Source of the DNA: Fictibacillus phosphorivorans
GTDB taxonomy: Bacteria; Bacillota; Bacilli; Bacillales; Fictibacillaceae
NCBI RefSeq assembly: GCF_023715845.1
Contig: NZ_JAMBOR010000002.1
Coordinates: forward strand, 186,001 to 250,000
Length of the DNA: 64,000 bases
Direction: 5' to 3'
Part shown: piece after piece, positions 25,106 through 33,617 of the stretch
Layout of the letters: the number at the start of each line of letters is the position of its first letter
Numbering within the stretch: the stretch's first letter is position 1
The notes under the pieces: generated by a model
Databases searched by the model: none
What the model was told of the DNA's origin: nothing
Seen by the model: only the letters and a program-made list of their open reading frames with translations
Translations under genes and position numbers: made by a program

Positions 25106-26035
25106 CTATGACGCTTGTACATGTTGAAGATACATTTTGGGATGCACGATCGCATCGAACTGCCCTTCACTTGATAATGTCGTCCAGCTTAAGCCAACTA
25201 AAGCAGGTGGAGAACAAGCTATAAGATCCTCCTTCTCGATTTCAATACGATCTGGCTTTAAGCACGCAAGAAATTGCTGATGACCTACAGAACGATATGG
25301 GACAATTCTCAATCTGTTGATCCACGGATGCTCATTCTCTTCAGTACCAATCGACATGACATCTTTTGCTGCAGCTTGGATGGCTTCTGGAAAATTCGAA
25401 CTGTGGATATTCATGTCTAACACCATAACGGGCATTTTTGAAATGGGATCGTATAATTTATTACCTGTATCAATAAGTCCATTTGCCTGAATAATGACTT
25501 CTCCTATGGAGATTTTCACTTTGACAAGACTGTTGGAATCCATTTTTTCCACAGTAATGTCATCCACTCGTTTCTTTGAAAAATACCATAAAGCAGGTAC
25601 CCCTGCAGCTACAAATAACCAACTTACCGGATCACCCATTCCTGTACTCTTTGTAGTAATTACACCATTCATAATTACAGCATCACTCTGCATAAAATAA
25701 TGAAGTGCAAATATCCCGCCACCCGTTATAAAAGAAACAAAATAAAACATGGCTACATTTTTTACCACAAAACGTATACGCTTAAAACCAAAAGCCGCAA
25801 GCATAATGGCTATCGACCAGATAAATTTCACAATAGGCTGTGAGAAAACCATTAATTCTGGATAAACCATTAATTCTGGATAAACCATTAATAGGACATA
25901 ACTGGATGCAAGGAGTGAAGCAAGAAGGATTCTCTTTTTCGATGCATTGCGCTTTAAAATATAAGCTGTTAACGAGATCAATACATAATCAATGCAGAAA
26001 TTAAGAAACCAAATGACATCCAAGTAAAGGGTCAT
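25106..26035 (-). CDS. spoIIGA: sporulation membrane aspartic protease SpoIIGA
   Basis: 309 residues. Five N-terminal membrane helices (about 5-155) are followed by a cytoplasmic aspartic protease domain with catalytic Asp189 in GLIDTGNKL. It processes pro-sigma-E in the septal membrane after a forespore signal (SpoIIR). A six-residue block VYPELM is duplicated at 51-56 and 57-62 because of an 18 bp tandem repeat; the catalytic aspartate is therefore six residues later than Asp183 of B. subtilis. Start ATG follows GAAAGGAG. Transcribed from the Spo0A-type promoter at 26065-26142. Confidence 0.96.
   Translation of the reverse strand: MTLYLDVIWFLNFCIDYVLISLTAYILKRNASKKRILLASLLASSYVLLMVYPELMVYPELMVFSQPIVKFIWSIAIMLAAFGFKRIRFVVKNVAMFYFVSFITGGGIFALHYFMQSDAVIMNGVITTKSTGMGDPVSWLFVAAGVPALWYFSKKRVDDITVEKMDSNSLVKVKISIGEVIIQANGLIDTGNKLYDPISKMPVMVLDMNIHSSNFPEAIQAAAKDVMSIGTEENEHPWINRLRIVPYRSVGHQQFLACLKPDRIEIEKEDLIACSPPALVGLSWTTLSSEGQFDAIVHPKMYLQHVQAS
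25849..25892. repeat. 18 bp in-frame tandem repeat in spoIIGA
   Basis: CCATTAATTCTGGATAAA occurs at 25849-25866 and again without change at 25867-25884, followed by a partial third copy CCATTAAT. It encodes a perfect VYPELM duplication between two membrane helices. Confidence 0.9.
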
Positions 26036-26064
26036 TGGTTTTCTCCTTTCCTAATTTTGAAATT

Positions 26065-26142
26065 AGTATAACGTATAGGTTGTTTGAAAGTCTGTCAGTT
26101 TTTGAGAGAAGTATTGTTCTTATTTTCTCTTTTTTTGTCAAA
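26065..26142 (-). promoter_or_regulatory. spoIIG promoter with Spo0A box
   Basis: On the minus strand CTGACA (26093-26098) and TATACT (26065-26070) are separated by 22 bases, the unusual spacing known from B. subtilis spoIIG, which needs Spo0A~P. A 0A-box-like TTTGTCAAA lies on the plus strand at 26134-26142, about 40 bases upstream. The CTGACA region itself resembles a weaker 0A box. Confidence 0.75.
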
Positions 26143-26230
26143 AAAACGTATATGCTAGATATACGTTTTTGGGACAAGATTATGACAAAAAAGGAGAGAA
26201 AAATCTTAAAATTTCTCGCAGTTTGAAAGA

Positions 26231-26360
26231 GGTTACTCTCCGATCCAGGACTCCCTTTCCGCAGGGTGCGCGGTGAGCCCGCTCGTCGCTTCGCGCCATT
26301 GAACGATCTCACCTGTCTCACTCATCCTGCAGGAGTCTCGTCCTTCCTCTCCGATTAACC
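26231..26360 (+). repeat. dispersed repeat copy C
   Basis: 130 bp bounded by GGTTA and TAACC. It contains CCCTTTCCGCAGGGTGCG, GGTGAG, TCGCTTCGCGCCATTGAACGA, CTCACCTG and CTGCAGGAGTCTCG, the same block order as copies A and B. It is 85-90% or more similar to copy D by eye. It lies in the gap between the spoIIG promoter and ftsZ. Confidence 0.8.
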
Positions 26361-26419
26361 AATCATTCAAGAATTTTTCCGATTTCTCTTAGGAGCAAAT
26401 CTTAGATGCTCTTGAAAGA

Positions 26420-26548
26420 GGTTACTCTCCGATCCGGGACTCCCTTTCCGCAGGATGCGTGGTGAGCCCGTTCGTCGCTTCGCGCCATTGAACGATATCA
26501 CCTGTCTCACTCATCCTGCAGGAGTCTTGTCCTTCCTCTCCGATTAAC
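26420..26548 (+). repeat. dispersed repeat copy D, direct duplicate of copy C
   Basis: Near-identical to copy C, including flanking TGAAAGAGGTTACTCTCCG, with an offset of 189 bp. The few differences (for example CCAGG to CCGGG, and CTCACC to ATCACC) suggest a recent tandem duplication of element plus spacer. Confidence 0.8.
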
Positions 26549-26648
26549 AAGCAAAGAAGAGTTTCTTCAGTTCAACAGTTGATAGTGAGATGATCCTTAG
26601 GAGGAAGTTTTGTTTAGTGAAATTTCTTTTGAAGGGGAGCAGTAAACA

Positions 26649-26786
26649 ACCTTGCTCTAACAGATCGTTTTTAATGTATTTTCTCCTATGCAAGTTGATT
26701 TGATCGGAAATCAATGACTCACAGAACGACCTTGATCTAACAGAATAATTATTGATGATTTTCTTTTCCTCCCTTGTAAGTTGATT
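26649..26786 (+). repeat. imperfect direct repeat pair next to copy E
   Basis: ACCTTGCTCTAACAGATC (26649) and ACCTTGATCTAACAGAAT (26729) begin two similar units of about 57 bp, 80 bp apart, both ending in AAGTTGATT. The first unit is followed by GTTGATTTGATCGGAAATCAA, which looks like the two ends of copy E joined together. The second unit leads straight into copy E. No gene is visible in this stretch. Confidence 0.6.
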
Positions 26787-26969
26787 GAAGCGTAAGGTTG
26801 CCGACTCCTCGAAAATGGAAAATCGCATTTTCTTCGTGCGATGTTTCGCTGCCGGAGCCTTCCTTGTCCTACGGGACGAGCGGGCAGGTGGAGACTTCTA
26901 TAGGCGCGTAGCGGCAGGAGGCTCACCGTTCGCCCCGTGGAAAGCGAGCAACCTGGAGCGGAAATCAAC
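26780..26969 (-). repeat. dispersed repeat copy E, reversed and longer
   Basis: 190 bp bounded by perfect inverted ends GTTGATT and AATCAAC, as in copy B. Read on the minus strand it has TTGCTCGCTTTCCACGGGG, GGTGAG, a variable middle and a CACCTGCCC block, then about 60 extra bases containing a hairpin (GAAAATGCG / CGCATTTTC). No open reading frame fits. Confidence 0.75.
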
Positions 26970-27012
26970 TCCTTACAAATACTACTCTGAAAAAGCCTAA
27001 CAAATAATCAAC

Positions 27013-27049
27013 AAAAAAAGCATGCTCTCTATAAAAGAGAACATGCTTT
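27013..27049 (-). terminator. terminator downstream of ftsZ
   Basis: Minus strand AGCATGTTCTCT / AGAGAGCATGCT with one mismatch, followed by seven T, 12 bases after the ftsZ stop. Confidence 0.9.
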
Positions 27050-27060
27050 CAAATGTTAAC

Positions 27061-28254
27061 TTATCTTCTTCTGTTACGGCTGCGGTTACGCAAGAACGTA
27101 GGGATATCCAAAGTATCTGAATCCGCATTGGAATAAGAATTGTTGCTTCTAGATTCAGACTGGCTTTCCTCACGTGATTGAGACTGAGACTGACTTTGTG
27201 ATTGCGGCTGGCTTTGATTGGAATAAGATTGAGTAGAAGATGCAGGTGATTGCTGCATTCTTGGACGTTCAGCTCTTTGCTGATTATTCCCAAGCTTTTC
27301 AGTCTCATCAAAACCAGTAGCAATAACAGTAACAAGAATTTCATCTTTTAATTCTTCGTTGATTACAGAACCGAAGATCATATTTACTTCCGGATCAGAT
27401 GCTGATGAAACGATATCAGCCGCTTCGTTTACTTCATAAAGACTTAAGTTAGCTCCACCCGTAATATTCATCAAGACACCTTTTGCTCCGTCGATAGACG
27501 TTTCAAGAAGTGGTGAAGAAATCGCCTTTTTAGCAGCTTCTGCAGCACGGTTTTCACCAGTACCCACACCGATACCCATTAAGGCAGATCCGCGTTCTGT
27601 CATGATCGTCTTAACGTCTGCAAAGTCCAAGTTAATCAAACCTGGTACAGCGATCAGGTCAGAAATACCTTGTACACCTTGACGAAGTACATTATCCGCT
27701 TCACGGAATGCTTCAAGCATTGGTGTATTTTTATCAACGATTTCTAGTAGACGATCGTTTGGAATGACGATGAGTGTATCCACTTTTTCTTTTAATACAG
27801 AAATTCCACCAACTGCCTGTGTAGAACGTTTGCGGCCTTCAAAAGTGAAAGGTCTTGTAACTACACCTACAGTAAGTGCGCCAAGATCCTTTGCGATTTC
27901 AGCCACGACTGGAGCTGCACCAGTTCCAGTTCCTCCACCCATTCCCGCTGTGACGAATACCATGTCGGCCCCAGCTAGAGCTTCTTCAATCTGTTCGCGG
28001 CTTTCTTCTGCAGCTTTTTTACCGATATCAGGATTTGCACCTGCTCCAAGACCTCTTGTTAGCTTCGTGCCAATCTGCATTTTTACCGGTGCTTTTGAAA
28101 GGTTCAAGGCTTGTGCATCAGTGTTCACACAAATAAATTCTACACCTTGTACCCCATGTTCAATCATTCGGTTAACAGCATTGCTTCCGCCGCCGCCAAC
28201 ACCTATAACTTTAATCGTTGCCAATTGATCCATATTCATATCAAACTCTAACAT
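27061..28254 (-). CDS. ftsZ: cell division GTPase FtsZ
   Basis: 397 residues, tubulin homologue forming the Z ring. The GTP-binding signature GGGTGTG is at 106-112; the T7 synergy loop [11 protein letters not shown] completes the active site of the next subunit. The globular domain ends near 315. A disordered linker rich in Q and S ([10 protein letters not shown]) leads to the conserved C-terminal peptide [15 protein letters not shown] that binds FtsA, SepF and EzrA. Start ATG with AGGAGG. It follows ftsA by 31 bases and ends at a strong terminator. Confidence 0.98.
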   Translation of the reverse strand: MLEFDMNMDQLATIKVIGVGGGGSNAVNRMIEHGVQGVEFICVNTDAQALNLSKAPVKMQIGTKLTRGLGAGANPDIGKKAAEESREQIEEALAGADMVFVTAGMGGGTGTGAAPVVAEIAKDLGALTVGVVTRPFTFEGRKRSTQAVGGISVLKEKVDTLIVIPNDRLLEIVDKNTPMLEAFREADNVLRQGVQGISDLIAVPGLINLDFADVKTIMTERGSALMGIGVGTGENRAAEAAKKAISSPLLETSIDGAKGVLMNITGGANLSLYEVNEAADIVSSASDPEVNMIFGSVINEELKDEILVTVIATGFDETEKLGNNQQRAERPRMQQSPASSTQSYSNQSQPQSQSQSQSQSREESQSESRSNNSYSNADSDTLDIPTFLRNRSRNRRR

Positions 28255-28285
28255 GAGCGTTCCTCCTAATGACTAGTTCCTTAAG

Positions 28286-29566
28286 TTATTCGAAAAATAA
28301 ACCAAACCAGTCTTTCACTTTTGATTTCATTCCGCCGGATTGTTTCTCTTGTGCCGGCTTCTGGCTGGACTGTTTTTTCTTTGGCAAAGGCTCCTCTGCA
28401 TCTTCGGCTAATGCGGAAGCAACTTCTTTTCCTTGTACTTTAACATTTTTGTGAGTAAATTGGATCAGCCCTACCCCAGCTGTGAACTTCGGTTCTCTTA
28501 CTCCAATATAATCAGGTAATGAGACCCTTACATTCTGTTGAAATATGTCTTGAGCTAATTCCAATACTCCTGGAATAGCTGCTACCCCACCAGTGATGAC
28601 GAAACCACCCGGTAGTTCAGAATATCCGCGCTGATGCAATTCATCATCAATCATTTCAAAGATTTCGGCCATACGTGCCTCGATGATTAATGAAAGCTCA
28701 TATTGTGAAATTTCCTGTTCTTGAGAAGAGCCGATCTGAGACACAGTGAATGTTTCATCTTTGGAAGCATAATCGACAAAAGAATGCCCGTGTTTTAATT
28801 TGATTTGTTCAGCATCTTCTGCAGAGGTTCTTAGACCGATTGATATATCCTTTGTAATAAAGTCTCCGCCAATCGGTAAAACTGTCGTTAATTGCATCGT
28901 CCCCTGTTCGAAAACGGAAAGCGTAGTAGAACCACCGCCGATATCTATCAGTGCTACGCCAAGCTCCATTTCATCACGAGAAAGAGCGATTGATGAAGTA
29001 GCTAATGGTTCTAAACAAATATCAGCAACTGTAAGACCTGCTCGTTCTACACATCGAAGTAAGTTATGTAAGATGGTTTTAGAACCGGTTATAACCGTTC
29101 CTTCCATTTCCAATCGTACCCCAAGCATTCCTCTTGGATCAATGATTTCATCTGTACCATCAACAATGAACTGTTGTGGAATAACATCGATGATTTCTCT
29201 TTCTGGAGGCACTGATATGACCTGAGCTGCCTCTATGACTCTAGCAATATCCTCATCGCCAATTTCACGATCTTCTCTTGATACAGCTACAACTCCATGA
29301 CAAGGTTGAAGTTGAATATGGTTTCCTTTTACACCTACGATAACGGCATTAATCGGGATTCCTAACATTCTTTCTGCCTGTTCAACGGCTTTCTTTATGG
29401 AACGAACAGTTTCATCAATATCTACAATGGAACCTTTTCGGATTCCAGCTGATTTTGCATGGCCAACACCAATAACATTAAAGGATTCACTGGTCATTTC
29501 TCCAATGATCACTTTAATATTGGATGTACCGATGTCTAAACTTACATAAATTTCATTGCTGTTCAT
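28286..29566 (-). CDS. ftsA: cell division protein FtsA
   Basis: 426 residues, actin-family ATPase that anchors FtsZ to the membrane. N-terminal phosphate loop IYVSLDIGTSNIKVIIGEM, second nucleotide motif ALIDIGGGSTTLSVF, adenosine motif GFVITGGVAAIPG. The C terminus KSKVKDWFGLFFE is the amphipathic membrane-targeting helix. Start ATG behind AGGAGGT. The 140 bases upstream contain an inverted GGAATGTATTCC and poly-A tracts but I could not assign a promoter there. Confidence 0.97.
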   Translation of the reverse strand: MNSNEIYVSLDIGTSNIKVIIGEMTSESFNVIGVGHAKSAGIRKGSIVDIDETVRSIKKAVEQAERMLGIPINAVIVGVKGNHIQLQPCHGVVAVSREDREIGDEDIARVIEAAQVISVPPEREIIDVIPQQFIVDGTDEIIDPRGMLGVRLEMEGTVITGSKTILHNLLRCVERAGLTVADICLEPLATSSIALSRDEMELGVALIDIGGGSTTLSVFEQGTMQLTTVLPIGGDFITKDISIGLRTSAEDAEQIKLKHGHSFVDYASKDETFTVSQIGSSQEQEISQYELSLIIEARMAEIFEMIDDELHQRGYSELPGGFVITGGVAAIPGVLELAQDIFQQNVRVSLPDYIGVREPKFTAGVGLIQFTHKNVKVQGKEVASALAEDAEEPLPKKKQSSQKPAQEKQSGGMKSKVKDWFGLFFE

Positions 29567-29708
29567 TCTGTGGCACCTCCTAACCTTTCATCCATTAAAT
29601 CTTCATCTATGAAAGATGAACAAAATTCCTTCATTTCCGCTTATTTATGGAATACATTCCACAAACAAAGGGTTATCCCTCTTTTTTTTTACCGTTTTTT
29701 CAAATTTT

Positions 29709-30062
29709 TTAGGCCTTTTTACGTGAGTCAGACCATTTAGAGATCAATAGTCGCCTGATAACGGCAATATTGTTAAACAGCCTTACCCCAAATGCAAAAA
29801 TTGCAGCTAAATATAGGTCGATACCTAGGTGAACACCTAGATATGCTAAACCAGCAGCCAGTAAAATATTGAAGAAAAAACCTGTAATGAACACTTTATC
29901 TTCAAAACTGCCTTGGAGATGAGCACGGATACCTCCAAACAATGTATCCAGTGCAGCCAATACAGCTATTGATAAATAGTTTGAGTATTCAGGAGGGACC
30001 CGGATATCAGACATGAAACCTAATAATAGACCTATTAAAAGCCCAAGTACCGGTAACCACAT
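29709..30062 (-). CDS. sbp: small basic membrane protein Sbp (DUF1290)
   Basis: 117 residues with three hydrophobic segments. Conserved sequences are RVPPEYSNYLSIAVLAALD and FGGIRAHLQG, characteristic of the small basic protein family found next to ftsA in Firmicutes. Function is not known. ATG behind AAAGGAGG; it begins one base after ylxX ends, so it is part of the ylxW-ylxX-sbp unit. Confidence 0.9.
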   Translation of the reverse strand: MWLPVLGLLIGLLLGFMSDIRVPPEYSNYLSIAVLAALDTLFGGIRAHLQGSFEDKVFITGFFFNILLAAGLAYLGVHLGIDLYLAAIFAFGVRLFNNIAVIRRLLISKWSDSRKKA

Positions 30063-30063
30063 C

Positions 30064-30780
30064 TTATGTTTCCTCCTTTGCCGGTTTCATAAACTTCACC
30101 TTTATTTCTTTATCATAAGCTGGCAATATCACCTTATGTGATGGAGTTGATTCCACAAGAAAGTCTTCCCTTATGAACTCCTCAACCGCAGGCGATGCAA
30201 TAATTTTTTGATGCAATTTTTCATGGTTCTTTGCCAGTACCCTGATTTCTATTGGAAAAGTTGAAATCGGCTCGTTGTTTATATAAATGTTTCCATTTAC
30301 TTCCCGGATCGGTGTTTTCGATATAATGCGCTGCCCATCGATACTGATCTCTTTCGCGTCATATCTATTTAATTCATTTACAAGTCTTCTAAGCATATCA
30401 GGGTCAATCTTCGGCTGAGGGCGATCTACCCCAATTAGCCCGTCATTAAAAGGTTCGATAGTCATCACGATTCCTTGACCGCTCACTGAAGTTAATCCTG
30501 CTTGTTTTTTTAAATCTGTCAAAGCTTTCTCCATCGCTTCGATTTTTTCGTCTTTTCCTTCAGTTTTATACTTGTTTAAAAGTTCGCTATAACGCTGAAG
30601 TTCCTCATTCAGCTCTTGCTGACGCTGTTTTTCTTTTTCAAGGTCGGCTCTAAGTTCCCATAAATCTCGAGTATCTCTGATGATGGGATTATTGGTGGTC
30701 TCAAATTGGATCGCCAGCATTCCGCCTAAAATGAGGGCAATAGTTGCAAACATAAATGGTTTATCTTTCAACTTACTCAT
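30064..30780 (-). CDS. ylxX: DUF881 family protein YlxX
   Basis: 238 residues. One N-terminal membrane anchor (about 8-24), a coiled coil near 40-95, then the DUF881 domain with GIVMTIEP, LVNELNRYDAKEISIDGQRI and VRVLAKNHEKL-like sequence. It is paralogous to ylxW directly upstream, with which it overlaps by 4 bases (ATGA). Probably extracytoplasmic; no reaction is known. Conserved position beside divIB and ftsA suggests a division-related role. Confidence 0.88.
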   Translation of the reverse strand: MSKLKDKPFMFATIALILGGMLAIQFETTNNPIIRDTRDLWELRADLEKEKQRQQELNEELQRYSELLNKYKTEGKDEKIEAMEKALTDLKKQAGLTSVSGQGIVMTIEPFNDGLIGVDRPQPKIDPDMLRRLVNELNRYDAKEISIDGQRIISKTPIREVNGNIYINNEPISTFPIEIRVLAKNHEKLHQKIIASPAVEEFIREDFLVESTPSHKVILPAYDKEIKVKFMKPAKEET

Positions 30781-31472
30781 CCCTCTTCTGTTATAAATGG
30801 CTCCATCTCGATCATGCTTTCCTGTTCAACCCTTACTTCTACACCATCATTTACAATTTTATCTATAATATATAGATTTAGAGATTTAACCAGAGCGGAT
30901 GAGTTACCAATGGCTGTAATAACGAATGGTGCTGGATATTGATTCCCATCAACACTTATGACTGGTCCGACGCAAGCGATATAGGTATCATGTGAAATCC
31001 TCTGACCGTTTATTGCGATTGCTTCTGCCCCTGATACATGAAGTTCATCTATAACACTTCTAATATGTTCTTCATGGACAATATAATTGTTGGGGTTCTC
31101 ACCTTCTGGAATATAAGAGGAGTCTTGAAGAGTCACTTCAACCCCCTCCCCTTTCACTTTCACATTCCCTACTACCATTCGCAAATCTTTCAATTCTTCT
31201 ACGAGTTTAGAAGATATTTCTTCCTGGTCAGCCAGTTTGTTTTCTTTCATTTCTACGCTCTGCTGCAATCCTTTAAGATCTGTAGCCAGCTCTCGGTTTG
31301 TTTTTTGAAGACTCAATATTTGACTGCGCAAAGAATCTTCTTTTCTCCACTCGTTCGTTTTGACGGCTTCCTTTTGCTCTTCTTGAGCTCTTTGGTAGGA
31401 AAAGGATAAAATGAAACCGGTAACTAGAAGAATAAGAGATAAAAAGAGATGCATCCCTTTAATTTTCCTCAT
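30777..31472 (-). CDS. ylxW: DUF881 family protein YlxW
   Basis: 231 residues with an N-terminal membrane anchor (HLFLSLILLVTGFILSFSY), a coiled coil near 35-95 and a DUF881 domain (GEGVEVTLQDSS, VIDELHVSGAEAIAINGQRI). The ATG at 31472 is chosen for its GGAGG site six bases upstream; a TTG at 31508 in the same frame has no site. It overlaps the end of divIB by 14 bases and ylxX by 4. Confidence 0.88.
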   Translation of the reverse strand: MRKIKGMHLFLSLILLVTGFILSFSYQRAQEEQKEAVKTNEWRKEDSLRSQILSLQKTNRELATDLKGLQQSVEMKENKLADQEEISSKLVEELKDLRMVVGNVKVKGEGVEVTLQDSSYIPEGENPNNYIVHEEHIRSVIDELHVSGAEAIAINGQRISHDTYIACVGPVISVDGNQYPAPFVITAIGNSSALVKSLNLYIIDKIVNDGVEVRVEQESMIEMEPFITEEG

Positions 31473-32238
31473 TTTTCTCCTCCGTGACTTCTCGGTTGTA
31501 TCGTTCAAATCGCGTACTAATACCTAAATAAAATGTACCTTTTTCATCTTCCTTAATTTCACTTATCAAAGTTGGATAATCAGAAAGTCTTTCAGAAAAC
31601 TTCGGTATTGAAGTAACTACCTTATTTCCATCTGTCATGAATAATGTTAGTTTACTAGGGTTGTCCGACTCGGGTGTATGAGTAATTTCTGAAATACGGT
31701 GAATGATTCCCTCTGGCAGCTTTTGAAGTTCCTGTGCCATCGTTTCGAGTTGTTCAGGATCTTCCCAGCTAATAATGACTGGAGCATTTACTGGTCTCTC
31801 ATTTTTTTTGAGAGGTTCAAGCATCTTTCCATTTTGAAGCATCGGATAATATGTATCGTCTTTTTTAAAATAACCAACCCTTTGATATTCTTTAACGTTA
31901 ATTACAACATGATTAAAGAATTTCTTTTCAATGGAAACAGAGCTTATCTCGGAAATCGATTCGAGCCTTTTTTGTATGTTTTCCTCTGATATATTTAAGT
32001 ACTTTGTCTGTGTAGAAACTTGACCCTGATCTAAAATCTCATCATCCGTTACAAAGTAGTTCCCTGAAACCGTTATTTTTTTTACATGGCTCAAATCAGA
32101 TTGAAAATATACCACGACCACTAATAACAGGAAGAAAAAGGACAAGTAATATATCAGGCGGCGATTCGCTTTTTGTTTGCGATGTTCTTTTAGCTTAGGG
32201 ATTCGGTCCTCTATCTTGACAACCTTAACCTTGTCCAT
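31459..32238 (-). CDS. divIB: cell division protein DivIB (FtsQ)
   Basis: 259 residues. Cytoplasmic basic tail to about 27, one membrane helix (LIYYLSFFFLLLVVVVYF), a POTRA domain starting VKKITVSGNYFVTDDEIL, then the beta domain. It forms the divisome complex with FtsL and DivIC and supports PBP2B. The start at 32238 (MDKVKVVKIEDRIPKL) has GGAGG; in-frame upstream codons to 32328 lack a site. Upstream lie two candidate promoters and a small hairpin, so it may be transcribed separately from murB. Confidence 0.93.
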   Translation of the reverse strand: MDKVKVVKIEDRIPKLKEHRKQKANRRLIYYLSFFFLLLVVVVYFQSDLSHVKKITVSGNYFVTDDEILDQGQVSTQTKYLNISEENIQKRLESISEISSVSIEKKFFNHVVINVKEYQRVGYFKKDDTYYPMLQNGKMLEPLKKNERPVNAPVIISWEDPEQLETMAQELQKLPEGIIHRISEITHTPESDNPSKLTLFMTDGNKVVTSIPKFSERLSDYPTLISEIKEDEKGTFYLGISTRFERYNREVTEEKNEEN

Positions 32239-32310
32239 CCTCTTCCTCCGTTTTATCATATAGTACAAGAAAAAAATTAAAATGCCCAATAGCTTAATCA
32301 AATAAAAGAA

Positions 32311-32329
32311 CTTGGCTAGAGACGCCAAG
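32311..32329 (-). other. hairpin between murB and divIB
   Basis: Minus strand CTTGGC (32324-32329) and GCCAAG (32311-32316) form a six-pair stem followed by TTCTTTTATTT. It could be a weak terminator or attenuator before divIB; the T tract is interrupted. Confidence 0.45.
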
Positions 32330-32371
32330 CCCTACATATTAAGGCTTCATGAAAGCAGCCGATTTATCAGG

Positions 32372-32401
32372 ATTATACGAAACTGATTCTTCGCTTTACA
32401 A
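32372..32401 (-). promoter_or_regulatory. candidate sigma-A promoter upstream of divIB
   Basis: TTGTAA (32396-32401) and TATAAT (32372-32377) on the minus strand, 18 bases apart. A second TATAAT at 32433-32438 preceded by TGC gives an extended -10 element 60 bases upstream. Confidence 0.5.
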
Positions 32402-32481
32402 CGTCGTTGGTCATTTTTCTCTTGTTCTTTGTATTATAGCACGGATAAGTCCCAATTTAGCACTATTTATCCATTTTTTTG

Positions 32482-33393
32482 TTATTCACTTCGACCGATA
32501 ATTTCAACTTCAGTTTCAATGTCGATACCATGCTTTTCTTTAATGGTCTTTTGGATAAAAGCAATAAGATCTAAAACATCTTGTGCCTTAGCATCCCCCG
32601 TGTTTACGATGAAATTAGCATGCGTTTCTGAAATTTGAGCTCCGCCGATTTGTTTTCCTTTAAGGCCAGATGATTCGATCAGCTGACCAGCGTAGTTAGG
32701 TAACGGGTTACGAAAAACACTTCCACAGCAAGGGAAATTCCATGGTTGTGTATTTCTTCTATAGTCTTTATTTTTCTTAAGTTCTGCCATAATGGTTTCT
32801 TTATCGCCTTTTTGTAATACTAAAACAGCTTCTACACAGATGCCTCCTGTTTTTTGAAGCACAGAAGTACGGTAAGAAAACTCAAGTTCTTCATTCGACA
32901 GCCACTTCAGTTCACCGTCTGGGAAAAGAATAAGTGCTTTCTCAACGATTTGAGACATATCGGAACCATGTGCTCCTGCATTCATAAATACAGCCCCGCC
33001 TACAGAACCAGGGATTCCTGCCGCAAATTCTAAGCCTGTAAATGCTTCTCGTGACATTAAGGTTGCAAGCGGAATTAATGAATACCCTCCGCCAACGGTA
33101 ATTTTGTTACCCTCTTGTTTTAAATGGTTCAGCCCCTCCCCTACTTTGATAACTGCACCAGCGATACCGCCGTCTGCTACGAGAAGGTTAGAACCTCTGC
33201 CGATTGCACGGATTGGAACATTTGCTTCTTTTAAGTAAACAACCGCTTTTTTAAGCGAGTCGATATCCTTCGGCTCAAAATATAGATCGGCTGGACCGCC
33301 GATTTTTAATGTGGTGTGATTCTTTAACGGTTCATTTAATACCACGGTACCTAAATCTTCATTCTTTAACGTATCTGCTAATTGGTTTAACAT
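32482..33393 (-). CDS. murB: UDP-N-acetylenolpyruvoylglucosamine reductase
   Basis: 303 residues, FAD enzyme reducing UDP-GlcNAc-enolpyruvate to UDP-MurNAc with NADPH. The PCMH-type FAD domain has NHTTLKIGGPADLYFEP, IRAIGRGSNLLVADGG and EFAAGIPGSVGGAVFMNAGAHG. The C-terminal domain has YRRNTQPW and CGSVFRNP, which bears the catalytic serine. The ATG at 33393 with AGGGGG is preferred to 33417. murG, usually just upstream, is missing, and a terminator plus candidate promoter separate it from spoVE. Confidence 0.95.
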   Translation of the reverse strand: MLNQLADTLKNEDLGTVVLNEPLKNHTTLKIGGPADLYFEPKDIDSLKKAVVYLKEANVPIRAIGRGSNLLVADGGIAGAVIKVGEGLNHLKQEGNKITVGGGYSLIPLATLMSREAFTGLEFAAGIPGSVGGAVFMNAGAHGSDMSQIVEKALILFPDGELKWLSNEELEFSYRTSVLQKTGGICVEAVLVLQKGDKETIMAELKKNKDYRRNTQPWNFPCCGSVFRNPLPNYAGQLIESSGLKGKQIGGAQISETHANFIVNTGDAKAQDVLDLIAFIQKTIKEKHGIDIETEVEIIGRSE

Positions 33394-33428
33394 TATAAAA
33401 CCCCCTACATTCATCACACATAACTCTA

Positions 33429-33457
33429 TTTATATGTTATGCATTATTCTTTTCCAA
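33429..33457 (-). promoter_or_regulatory. candidate sigma-A promoter of murB
   Basis: TTGGAA (33452-33457) and TATAAA (33429-33434) on the minus strand with a 17-base spacer, 36 bases before the murB start. It lies downstream of the spoVE terminator, so murB would need such a promoter. Confidence 0.5.
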
Positions 33458-33581
33458 GTTTAAACGTTTAATAAACATCAACAAAGAAGTATTCGAAAGA
33501 ACAAGTATGTTTATTGCTATTAGGTCTTAAGAAATAACCTTTTTAGTATAGTCTTGTTAGAGAAGCATAAAAAAACAACTT

Positions 33582-33617
33582 TAAAAAAGAAGATACCCTG
33601 TCAAATGCGACAGGGTA
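33582..33617 (-). terminator. terminator downstream of spoVE
   Basis: Minus strand TACCCTGTC / GACAGGGTA stem (33594-33617), then TCTTCTTTTTT. It divides the dcw cluster between spoVE and murB. Confidence 0.8.

Noticed and set aside
26226-26548. Copies C and D as a CRISPR-like array
   Set aside because: Only two 130 bp units with inverted-repeat structure and similar spacers; no short regular repeats and no cas genes.
26544-27000. Several short ORFs in both directions in the spoIIG-ftsZ gap
   Set aside because: They are made of the dispersed repeats and their spacers, lack SD sequences and differ from each other.
29581-29708. Sigma-H promoter of ftsAZ
   Set aside because: AGGAATT-like sequence is present but no matching -10 at proper spacing; left unassigned.
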